Shown here one piece after another: positions 53,713-60,765 of a stretch of 64,000 nt of DNA. The notes beneath the pieces were generated by a model, which worked only from the letters and a program-made list of their open reading frames with translations, was not told the DNA's origin and ran no database searches. This DNA comes from Flavobacteriaceae bacterium. Lineage in GTDB: Bacteria; Bacteroidota; Bacteroidia; Flavobacteriales; Flavobacteriaceae. Location: the NCBI GenBank assembly GCA_013214065.1, contig JABSPK010000003.1:124001-188000 (forward strand), written 5' to 3'. Position numbers and translations under genes: made by a program. Numbering within the stretch: position 1 is the stretch's first letter; each line of letters starts with the position of its first letter.

Positions 53713-54771
53713 CTAAGATTCCTTGTAGTATGCGAAGGCATCGACAAAAAGTTCATTGGGAACCTTGACGTCGATTTGGGCATTTCCGATACTTTCCAAC
53801 AAGACGAAGTTGATGTTGCCATGGGCATTCTTCTTATCGTGCTTGAGCAGATCCAAGATAATCTCGATGTCTTGCTTTGAAAAGTCTACTTTTTCGAAAT
53901 GGACCAATAGTGATGATTTGATCTCTTGCACTTCCAACATCGAAAGTCCGGTGAGTTTGTGTGAAAGGAAGGCTTCGAGGATCATCCCAATGGCAATGGC
54001 CTCACCATGTAACAAGGTTTCTTTTTCAGGTTGTTCCAAAAAATAGGATTCTATGGCGTGACCCAGGGTGTGACCGAAATTCAACTTTTTGCGAACGTGC
54101 TGCTCGGTCGGATCTTGGGCGACGACCTGGTTCTTGATATGTACGCTTTGCCTAATGTGGGACTCGTCGGAAAAATCCGTTGATTGCCGCAACGCTTCCC
54201 AGTAGGTTTTATCGGCGATCAAACCATGTTTGAACATTTCCGCGGTTCCGCTGGTAATTTGGCGTGCTTCCAAAGTGCGAAGAAACTCAGATACGATCAG
54301 CACCATTTTGGGTTGGTTGATGACACCGACCTGGTTTTTCAAACTGCCCAGATCCACGCCGGTCTTGCCACCTAAGGAGGCATCGACCATGGCCAATAGG
54401 GTCGTTGGAATATTAATGAAATCGATTCCTCTTTTAAAGGTTGAGGCAACAAAGCCACCCAGGTCGGTCACCACGCCTCCACCAAGGTTGATCAACACGC
54501 TTTTACGGTCGCCTCCGAAGTCGGAGAGCCCTTCCCAGACGCTGACGCAGCTTTCGATATTTTTGTATTGTTCACCGGGTTTGATACAAAATACCCCATC
54601 GAAATTACATCCCACGAATTCACGTAAGACCCCTAAACAACATGCTTCGGTCATTTCGTCAACCAAGACGAAGATTTTGGAGTAGCTGCTGTTTCGCAAA
54701 TATTGCTGTAAAGCCGCTTTGGCGACCGCTCCGAAATGGACTTCATGCGCGTCTGTAACAACCGAATTCAT
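53713..54771 (-). CDS. aroB: 3-dehydroquinate synthase
   Basis: A 352-residue enzyme that cyclises DAHP to 3-dehydroquinate in the shikimate pathway. NAD and zinc motifs are visible: LGGGVVTDLGGFVAS, PTTLLAMVDASLGGKTGVD, EMFKHGLIAD and LNFGHTLGHAIES, with His and Glu zinc ligands. The ATG at 54771 is preferred to a TTG at 54777. It diverges from proline dehydrogenase across 92 bases. Confidence 0.95.
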   Translation of the reverse strand: MNSVVTDAHEVHFGAVAKAALQQYLRNSSYSKIFVLVDEMTEACCLGVLREFVGCNFDGVFCIKPGEQYKNIESCVSVWEGLSDFGGDRKSVLINLGGGVVTDLGGFVASTFKRGIDFINIPTTLLAMVDASLGGKTGVDLGSLKNQVGVINQPKMVLIVSEFLRTLEARQITSGTAEMFKHGLIADKTYWEALRQSTDFSDESHIRQSVHIKNQVVAQDPTEQHVRKKLNFGHTLGHAIESYFLEQPEKETLLHGEAIAIGMILEAFLSHKLTGLSMLEVQEIKSSLLVHFEKVDFSKQDIEIILDLLKHDKKNAHGNINFVLLESIGNAQIDVKVPNELFVDAFAYYKES

Positions 54772-54833
54772 AGGCAAATACTTACTGACAAAATAAAGAC
54801 ATATTTTATGGATTGGAATATAGAGGTGCTGCT

Positions 54834-54841
54834 TATCTTTG
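54834..54841 (+). promoter_or_regulatory. -7 box of the proline dehydrogenase gene
   Basis: TATCTTTG with TTG at 54813-54815, 18 bases upstream, matching the Bacteroidota promoter. The start near 54848 gives a leader of about 16 bases before the ATG at 54864. Confidence 0.7.
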
Positions 54842-54863
54842 CTTTCTTGAGAATTTGATAATT

Positions 54864-56030
54864 ATGGAGCCGATTTTTGAGGATACTTCAATAGCTTTTC
54901 ATTTAAAGAGTGATTCCGAACTCGAACGTGCCTATTTTTTGTTTCGCCTTATCGCCAACGAACCTTTAGTACGTATCGGAACGGCTGTGACCAACTTCGC
55001 GATCAATGCACACCTTCCCGTTGAAGGGCTGATCCGTGCTACCGTATTCGATCATTTTTGTGGCGGTGTGAACGAAGCCGATTGTTTAAAGATCATTGAC
55101 CGGATGTTCGAACAGGGAGTCTGCTCGATTTTGGATTATTCCGTAGAAGGCAAGAAAGAAGAGGCACAATTTGACCATGCCCTAGAGAAAACTTTGCAAG
55201 TCCTTGATTTTGTGAAAGAGAAAAACGCCATTCCCTTTGCGGTTTTCAAGCCAACCGGTTTTGGGCGCATTGAACTGTATGAAAAGGTCGGGGCCAATGA
55301 AACCCTAACGCCAGCGGAGCAAGAAGAATGGGAGCGCATTTTACAGCGATACCACCAAGTGTGCCGCAAGGCACATGATTTGGAAGTGGCATTGCTCATT
55401 GATGCCGAGGAAAGCTGGATGCAGGATGCAGCTGACGATTTGGCAATGCAAATGATGGCTGCCTACAACAAGAACAAGCCGATAGTCTTCAATACGGCCC
55501 AAATGTATCGATGGGACCGGATGGAATACCTCAAAGAACTCCACACCCAAGCGAAGGCCCAGGATTTCCACATAGGCATCAAAGTGGTTCGGGGAGCTTA
55601 CATGGAAAAAGAAAACGATCGAGCGGAAGCCATGGGACTACAAAGTCCGATCTGTGCCTCAAAAAAAGCAACGGACGCTAATTTTGATGCGGCGGTCCAA
55701 TTCATGTTGGGGCATTTGGATCGATTCGCGGTATTTGTGGGGTCCCACAACGAAGCGAGTAGTTACCAAGTAATCGAACAGCTCGAAACCTTAGGTATGG
55801 CCAAAGATGATCCGCGAATTTGGTTCGGCCAGCTTTACGGAATGAGTGATCATATTAGTTTTAATTTGGCCCATCATGGGTACAACGTTGCCAAGTACGT
55901 ACCCTACGGCCCGGTTCGTGACGTTATGCCCTACTTGATTCGGCGGGCCGAAGAGAATACTTCGGTGGCGGGGCAGACCTCTAGGGAATTGGAATTGTTG
56001 AAACAGGAAAAAGCGCGGCGAAGACTTTAA
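54864..56030 (+). CDS. putA: Proline dehydrogenase
   Basis: A 388-residue FAD-dependent enzyme that oxidises proline to pyrroline-5-carboxylate. The TIM-barrel motifs are KVVRGAYMEKENDRAE, VGSHNEASS and GQLYGMSDHISFNLA, with the terminal RRAEENTSVAGQ. It is a monofunctional form, without the P5C dehydrogenase domain of large PutA proteins; some annotate such forms as PRODH. The start at 54864 agrees with the promoter. Its stop overlaps that of the next gene by four bases (TTAA). Confidence 0.93.
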   Translation: MEPIFEDTSIAFHLKSDSELERAYFLFRLIANEPLVRIGTAVTNFAINAHLPVEGLIRATVFDHFCGGVNEADCLKIIDRMFEQGVCSILDYSVEGKKEEAQFDHALEKTLQVLDFVKEKNAIPFAVFKPTGFGRIELYEKVGANETLTPAEQEEWERILQRYHQVCRKAHDLEVALLIDAEESWMQDAADDLAMQMMAAYNKNKPIVFNTAQMYRWDRMEYLKELHTQAKAQDFHIGIKVVRGAYMEKENDRAEAMGLQSPICASKKATDANFDAAVQFMLGHLDRFAVFVGSHNEASSYQVIEQLETLGMAKDDPRIWFGQLYGMSDHISFNLAHHGYNVAKYVPYGPVRDVMPYLIRRAEENTSVAGQTSRELELLKQEKARRRL

Positions 56031-56395
56031 TCGCCGAGTTGGGTCACTTCTTTAACGATAACCTCGTCAGAACAATTGTCAACGACCAGTTCCATGGTCT
56101 TTTCCCCATTAACGATCACATACTCCTTACAAGGTTCCCTCTGGGTGTCGCTCCGTCCGAAATCGACTTTGCCGTTTTTGAATACGTCCAATAGTGAAAG
56201 GCTATCCAAAGGAACCATGGATTCAGAACCATATGCAAGTGGTTTTGATCGTAGCTCTTTAAGAACCCGGCAATTCGGAAAATAACAAAACTCGGTGTCG
56301 GTCTCTTTTGACTTTTTGTTCAAAAAGAAAAACAAGAAAACCAGGCCAATCGAAAGGCCGACCAAATACCAGCCCAAGCGTCGAATAAAACCCAT
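56027..56395 (-). CDS. DUF4258-like membrane-anchored protein
   Basis: A 122-residue protein with one N-terminal helix (about 9-27) and a basic start, then EFCYFPNCRVLKELRSKPL, which matches my memory of the flavobacterial DUF4258 proteins found downstream of alanine dehydrogenase. The start is the ATG at 56395 (a TTG at 56404 is an alternative); this is six bases after the alanine dehydrogenase stop. Function unknown. Confidence 0.72.
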   Translation of the reverse strand: MGFIRRLGWYLVGLSIGLVFLFFFLNKKSKETDTEFCYFPNCRVLKELRSKPLAYGSESMVPLDSLSLLDVFKNGKVDFGRSDTQREPCKEYVIVNGEKTMELVVDNCSDEVIVKEVTQLGD

Positions 56396-56400
56396 AGGGA

Positions 56401-57600
56401 TCAAAAAATTAGGAAGTTGATATCATTGTAAGGAAGTCCAAACCAATCACCCACCGATTTGTTGGTCAAGATCCCATGGTACATATAAAGTCCATTGCGT
56501 AGGCCCTTATCGAATCGCAACGAATTTTCCAATCCACCATCCTCTCCAATTTTCAACAAATAGGGGGTAAAGATGTTGCTGATCGAAATCGATGACGTTC
56601 TTGGATACCGCGATGGGATATTCGGCACCCCATAATGGATTACCCCGAACTTTTCATAAGTCGGCGTCTCGTGGTTAGTGACTTCAGAGGTTTCGAAACA
56701 GCCCCCCATATCGATACTGACATCGATGATGACGGCCCCTTTTTTCATATGCTCGACCATGCCCGAGGAAACCACGATCGGGGAACGGTCTTTGCCACGT
56801 GCGGCTCCGATGGCCACATCGCAACGTTTCAAGGCCTTCAAAAGATTCTTAGGCTGTATGGTCGAGGTGTAGATAGTGCGATTAAGGTTGGTCTGTATGT
56901 TGCGCAATTTGGTAATCGAATTATCGAACACCTTGATATTGGCTCCTAGCCCTAAGGCGGATCGTGCAGCGAACTCCCCAACGGTTCCGGCACCGATGAT
57001 CACCACCTCTACCGGCGGTACACCGCTGATATTACCGAACATCAGCCCGTTGCCCTCATTGGTCGCCGCCATGAGTTCGGAAGCGATCAAAATGGAGGAT
57101 ATACCGGCAATTTCACTTAATGAACGTACGGCAGGATATTTGCCGTCATCATCACGAATGTACTCGAACGCGATCGCAGTGATACGTTTCTGCGCCAACT
57201 GTTCGAAATATTTCTTGGATTGGGTCTTGATCTGCAAGGCCGAAATCACAATGGCCTGCGGATTCATCAATTCGATTTCCTCAAGGGTAGGGGGTTCGAC
57301 CTTAAGTAGGATCGGACAAGAAAACACCTTTTTGATATCATTGCTGATCTCGGCCCCGGCATTGGTATAATCGAGATCCGAATAATTGGCCCCGTCGCCG
57401 GCGCCCGATTCGATCATGACCCGGTGCCCATGTGCCGTAATGGCGTTCACCGCATCGGGGGTAAGGCAGATGCGTTTTTCTTGGTACTGGTTTTCCTTCG
57501 GAATACCAATAAAGAGTTCCCCTTTTTGTTTGAGGACTTCAAGGGTTTCTTCTTGGGGTAAAAGTTGTTGTTTACTAAATGGTGAAGCGGGTTGGCCCAT
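56401..57600 (-). CDS. ald: Alanine dehydrogenase
   Basis: A 399-residue enzyme interconverting L-alanine and pyruvate with NAD, of the AlaDh/PNT family. The N-terminal IPKENQYQEKRICLTPDAV contains the catalytic Lys and Arg region; the NAD site is VVIIGAGTVGEFAARSAL. The N-terminal 25 residues are longer than in Bacillus enzymes. A good -7 box (57620-57627) lies just upstream, within the end of the next gene. Confidence 0.9.
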   Translation of the reverse strand: MGQPASPFSKQQLLPQEETLEVLKQKGELFIGIPKENQYQEKRICLTPDAVNAITAHGHRVMIESGAGDGANYSDLDYTNAGAEISNDIKKVFSCPILLKVEPPTLEEIELMNPQAIVISALQIKTQSKKYFEQLAQKRITAIAFEYIRDDDGKYPAVRSLSEIAGISSILIASELMAATNEGNGLMFGNISGVPPVEVVIIGAGTVGEFAARSALGLGANIKVFDNSITKLRNIQTNLNRTIYTSTIQPKNLLKALKRCDVAIGAARGKDRSPIVVSSGMVEHMKKGAVIIDVSIDMGGCFETSEVTNHETPTYEKFGVIHYGVPNIPSRYPRTSSISISNIFTPYLLKIGEDGGLENSLRFDKGLRNGLYMYHGILTNKSVGDWFGLPYNDINFLIF

Positions 57601-57619
57601 GTATCAGTCAGCTGTAGAC

Positions 57620-57627
57620 CAAAGTTA
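57620..57627 (-). promoter_or_regulatory. -7 box of the alanine dehydrogenase gene
   Basis: On the minus strand TAACTTTG, a TAnnTTTG match. It overlaps the stop codon of the upstream gene, and transcription should begin near 57613, about 13 bases before the ATG. A TTG at the right -33 distance is not seen. Confidence 0.5.
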
Positions 57628-58164
57628 CATTTTTTTTGCAAGGGTCTCCCGTCGTTGTTCCAGCTTCTCACGTTCCTTACGGAGTTCTTCTTTCTCTTTC
57701 AAGATCTGAAGTTCGGTATCCATGGCCTTCAGGTCGATACCATGCACATGCTTATCGACCAATTTCACCCTAATGAAATACACAATGGGAATCACTATCA
57801 TGCTGACCCCTACCACATAAAGAATCTCATTTTCGTCAACCAATTCCGATTCATAGGTAATGACCGAAAACAGCTGGAAACTGTACATTGATATTGGGAT
57901 CAAAATGGCATGATACCACCAATGCTTACAGGTAACGAACCAGACGACCAATAATACAAGAGGGGTTATTTTTAGAAGGTAATAGTAAAAAGCATCCGAT
58001 ACGTCCTCAAATCCATTTGACGTGAATTCCATTCCTATAAAGGAGAGTGTTTCTTCAGTTGGCAGGTATTTCCACCAGTAATGCAAGATGGGGGAGAGAG
58101 CGATTAGGAAGGCGATACCTCCCTCAATAATCAGCTTTTTCTTGATTTTCTTTTTGTCACTCAT
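57625..58164 (-). CDS. Membrane protein with C-terminal coiled coil, unknown
   Basis: A 179-residue protein: a Lys-rich start (MSDKKKIKKK), four likely transmembrane helices (about 12-29, 64-78, 83-102, 112-130) and a highly charged C-terminal coiled coil (LQILKEKEELRKEREKLEQR). No family recognised. It is upstream of alanine dehydrogenase on the same strand, whose promoter starts at its stop codon. Confidence 0.72.
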   Translation of the reverse strand: MSDKKKIKKKLIIEGGIAFLIALSPILHYWWKYLPTEETLSFIGMEFTSNGFEDVSDAFYYYLLKITPLVLLVVWFVTCKHWWYHAILIPISMYSFQLFSVITYESELVDENEILYVVGVSMIVIPIVYFIRVKLVDKHVHGIDLKAMDTELQILKEKEELRKEREKLEQRRETLAKKM

Positions 58165-58197
58165 ACAATCTTAACTGAAAACCCCTGATTTTATTGT

Positions 58198-58231
58198 AAA
58201 AAAAAATGGCTTCCTTATCAGAAGCCATTTT
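58198..58231 (-). terminator. Strong intrinsic terminator after the 45-residue gene
   Basis: On the minus strand an 11-bp stem (AAAATGGCTTC with GAAGCCATTTT), loop of seven bases, followed by a run of about nine T. It lies 19 bases after the stop of the small gene at 58250-58387, supporting that this gene is transcribed on its own. Confidence 0.85.
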
Positions 58232-58249
58232 GTTTTAAAGAAAGTTAGA

Positions 58250-58387
58250 CTAGAATTTCTTCATGCCTTTTTTCTTAATGCTGGTAGTATCCTTTACGGA
58301 ATCATCACTGACTGCCGTAGTCGAAACTACAGTCATGGCCATGAATGCCACGGCCATTAACCCAAAAAATAACTTCTTAGTGTTCAT
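58250..58387 (-). CDS. 45-residue secreted or membrane peptide
   Basis: A short frame with a clear signal-like N-terminus (MNTKKLFFGLMAVAFMAMT, then VVSTTAVS) and a basic, Lys-rich C-terminal tail (SIKKKGMKKF). It has its own -7 box (58428-58435) and a strong terminator (58198-58231), the usual sign of a real small gene. Similar small Lys-rich peptides with signal sequences are common but poorly studied in flavobacteria. Function unknown. Confidence 0.72.
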   Translation of the reverse strand: MNTKKLFFGLMAVAFMAMTVVSTTAVSDDSVKDTTSIKKKGMKKF

Positions 58388-58427
58388 CGTACTAATTTTT
58401 TGGTTATTAAAATGAATTCATTCCTTG

Positions 58428-58435
58428 CAAATGTA
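58428..58435 (-). promoter_or_regulatory. -7 box of the 45-residue gene
   Basis: On the minus strand TACATTTG, a TAnnTTTG match. The start near 58421 leaves a leader of about 33 bases. The -33 region has TTTCGG rather than TTTG. A separate inverted repeat (GAAATGCA and TGCATTTC, 58452-58483) lies just upstream in the -33 area. Confidence 0.6.
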
Positions 58436-58567
58436 GGAAAATATTCTATCCGAAATGCACTTCATCGATAAAAATTGCATTTCATCCCGAATTTTAACCT
58501 TTTCATCGAGGGAACTTTAAATCTGTTAGAAGATAGAAAAAGAAACGAAGTACGGCTTTTGTAAGAT

Positions 58568-58978
58568 TCAATATTCGATACTACGGGTGTTTTCATCGAT
58601 TAAGTGTAAGGAAACGGTCCGGGTATCCTCTGGCAAAATAGTGGCGATGCGCTCAGGCCATTCCATGAAAACATAGGCTCCGGAATCAAAATATTCATCA
58701 ACTCCCATATCATAGGCTTCCCCTTCATTTTCGATCCGGTAAAAATCGAAATGATAAGCGATTATTTTCCCTTGGGTGTCATGGTATTCGTTCACTAGGC
58801 CAAAAGTCGGGCTATTCCCCTGGTCTATGGCACCCAATTCGTGGATCAAGGCTTTGATGAGGGTCGTTTTGCCCACACCCATTGCTCCCTTGAATGCAAA
58901 GAGCTTTGATCCATCCCCTTCCAATATGCTTTGCGCAACCTTAGTAAGGTCTTCCAATTTAAATTTCTTTTTGGCCAT
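58568..58978 (-). CDS. tsaE: TsaE, tRNA threonylcarbamoyl-adenosine (t6A) ATPase
   Basis: A 136-residue P-loop ATPase of the TsaBDE complex, which makes the universal t6A37 tRNA modification. Walker A GAMGVGKTT and family motifs SPTFGLVNEYHD, YHFDFYRIE and FMEWPERI are present. The gene is flanked by gaps of 180 and 177 bases and stands alone; tsaB and tsaD are elsewhere. Length normal. Confidence 0.94.
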   Translation of the reverse strand: MAKKKFKLEDLTKVAQSILEGDGSKLFAFKGAMGVGKTTLIKALIHELGAIDQGNSPTFGLVNEYHDTQGKIIAYHFDFYRIENEGEAYDMGVDEYFDSGAYVFMEWPERIATILPEDTRTVSLHLIDENTRSIEY

Positions 58979-59124
58979 GGTATCGGGCTATAGCTAAGCG
59001 TTTCTTTGCGAAACTATTTACAATTCATGAAAAAGCAACCCAATATGAGTAGAATATTTTAAGGAATGTAGGGTAACATCCAAGCAACGGGCAGCGTAAA
59101 TTTTCTTGGTCATAGGATATAATC

Positions 59125-59132
59125 TATATTTG
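59125..59132 (+). promoter_or_regulatory. -7 box of the 249-residue membrane protein gene
   Basis: TATATTTG, with TTG at 59106-59108, 16 bases upstream, close to the consensus. Transcription should start near 59139, about 17 bases before the ATG at 59156. Confidence 0.62.
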
Positions 59133-59155
59133 GATGACAGGAACGACAAACCGAT

Positions 59156-59905
59156 ATGATTCGATCTTCGCTTTTTGGGGTTTCCTACTTTCGAAAGGAA
59201 TTGCTTTGGATCGCCTTGATCCTGGTGCTGACCACTTTACGCTATATCCCGATAGGGGGGAACAGTGCGAACGATGCGGACACTTTGTGGTTTGTTGGAA
59301 ACGACTTGCAAAGCCCTAATCGACTCGCTGCTTTACAACCACTTGTTTTTCTCTTATGCTTTATCAAGCACCTTGATTACAAACGCAATGCGTGGATTAT
59401 GGCGACATTGATTTTGGTATCCGGTTGGGCGGTATCCCTTTTCGCGATGGCTGTGGTGAATGATTCCAACCTGGAGCTTTTGACGTACTACCCCTTAGTA
59501 AGCGCTTTGCTGTTGCTTGGGGCACTGACCCTGCTTTTCGTGAAAATCCGGGCATGGTGGACCTATGCTTTTTTGGTTCCAATACTGTTGACGCTGTATG
59601 CGATGACCAAGACCGGGGATTCCATGGTTCTTCCCAGTCTTGGAATGGTATTGATTTTATTAGGGACTGCCCTAGGAATCATCTTTTTGGGTATGCGGGC
59701 CTATGATCGTATGCGCCTCTTGGCCTTATATCGCAAAAGTTTTTCCGCCTCCGGGATAAGGCATGCCAATACATGGCGGAAATCGTCGGCCCGTATTGAA
59801 ATGGCACGGTCCGAATTGGAAGAAATCAATATGGCCCAAGAAGGGGAAGAAGCCAAGTTAAGGGCCCTTGAACGCTTGGAAAGGGATTTGCGTAAACAGC
59901 TTTGA
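59156..59905 (+). CDS. Membrane protein with C-terminal helical tail, unknown
   Basis: A 249-residue protein with about six transmembrane helices (about 14-31, 61-73, 80-100, 108-128, 133-146, 155-180) and a charged helical C-terminal tail of about 60 residues (IEMARSELEEINMAQEGEE). No known family recognised. It is convergent with the XRE copy 2 gene. The start at 59156 agrees with the promoter just upstream. Confidence 0.75.
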   Translation: MIRSSLFGVSYFRKELLWIALILVLTTLRYIPIGGNSANDADTLWFVGNDLQSPNRLAALQPLVFLLCFIKHLDYKRNAWIMATLILVSGWAVSLFAMAVVNDSNLELLTYYPLVSALLLLGALTLLFVKIRAWWTYAFLVPILLTLYAMTKTGDSMVLPSLGMVLILLGTALGIIFLGMRAYDRMRLLALYRKSFSASGIRHANTWRKSSARIEMARSELEEINMAQEGEEAKLRALERLERDLRKQL

Positions 59906-59913
59906 TCGGTTTG

Positions 59914-60288
59914 CTATTTCTTTTTGAGCTGTGCTATTTCAGCAGCTACTTTGGCCAACAACTCCTTGACTTCCTGTTGGTGTTGTGCCTCCAGTTTTTT
60001 ATCGACAATGGCCTCGATTTCCTTTTGCTGTGCCTCCGGCAACGTACCGGATTGTAATATCCCTTTGTTTTGATTGAGCATTGGTCCTTCCCCGGTAATC
60101 AACCAAACAAGATTCAAATCAGGATAGGTTTTAACAATGGTCTCGATGACGTCACTTCCGATCGACGCATGGTTTTTTTTCATCCGTAAGGTATACCCAT
60201 TACTGGCACCGATCGAAATGTCGAATTGCCGTGCACTTAACCCGGCATGCTGTATGTACTGTAAGAGTCTATCAATGGTCTTCACCAT
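59914..60288 (-). CDS. XRE-family DNA-binding protein (copy 2)
   Basis: A 124-residue relative of the protein at 51545-51925: an N-terminal helix-turn-helix (LSARQFDISIGASNGYTLRMKK), then YPDLNLVWLITGEGPML, and a coiled-coil tail (QQEVKELLAKVAAEIAQLKKK) in place of the Pro-rich tail of copy 1. The ATG at 60288 is preferred to a TTG at 60312. It is divergent from the small HTH gene at 60486 through a symmetric promoter region. Targets unknown. Confidence 0.8.
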   Translation of the reverse strand: MVKTIDRLLQYIQHAGLSARQFDISIGASNGYTLRMKKNHASIGSDVIETIVKTYPDLNLVWLITGEGPMLNQNKGILQSGTLPEAQQKEIEAIVDKKLEAQHQQEVKELLAKVAAEIAQLKKK

Positions 60289-60379
60289 GGGAAAACGGTA
60301 TTGTGAAGTCAAAGATACTATTTTCTATAAAGACGTATCGTTGTCCGGTTTATGATAAAAAAATAGCAGATATTTACTT

Positions 60380-60387
60380 CAAATATA
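60380..60387 (-). promoter_or_regulatory. -7 box for the XRE copy 2 gene
   Basis: On the minus strand TATATTTG. It forms an inverted repeat with the plus-strand box at 60398-60405, ten bases away, so the two divergent promoters overlap. A clear -33 TTG is not seen. Confidence 0.5.
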
Positions 60388-60397
60388 GAAAATATAC

Positions 60398-60405
60398 TAT
60401 ATTTG
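60398..60405 (+). promoter_or_regulatory. -7 box for the small HTH gene
   Basis: TATATTTG, mirror image of 60380-60387. Transcription would start near 60412, about 74 bases before the ATG at 60486. No -33 TTG is seen at the expected spacing, so strength is likely low or activator dependent. Confidence 0.5.
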
Positions 60406-60485
60406 GATATGTAGTACAACGGGCAATAAATCCACTTAGCGATTCTAAAGCCTTCGTGATGTACCTAACCCTATAAACTGTAGCT

Positions 60486-60722
60486 ATGAAACAACTTTCA
60501 AAACAAATCGCCCTATTGGAACGGGTCGATCGCTTGATACGCTTGCGGGCCACAGGTCGCCCAAAGCAATTGGCCGAACGACTTGGGGTTTCGGAAGCGA
60601 CCGTATTCCGCATGATCGAAACCATGAAGGAACTCGAGGCCCCGGTATCCTATGATCTGAGCATACAGAGTTATGTCTATTCAGAACCCATAGAATTTAA
60701 ATTCGGTTACTTTTCAAAATAA
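60486..60722 (+). CDS. Small HTH-domain protein
   Basis: A 78-residue protein with a helix-turn-helix of the HTH_11 kind (IALLERVDRLIRLRATGR, then LAERLGVSEATVFRMIETM) followed by a short beta segment (VSYDLSIQSYVYSEP). There is no sensor domain. It is divergent from the XRE copy 2 gene, and the two may regulate each other. The promoter box at 60398 is 80 bases upstream. Confidence 0.75.
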   Translation: MKQLSKQIALLERVDRLIRLRATGRPKQLAERLGVSEATVFRMIETMKELEAPVSYDLSIQSYVYSEPIEFKFGYFSK

Positions 60723-60765
60723 GGGGCGGCCTCAGCCCATCCGAGCTACCGATTAAAATGCCTCC

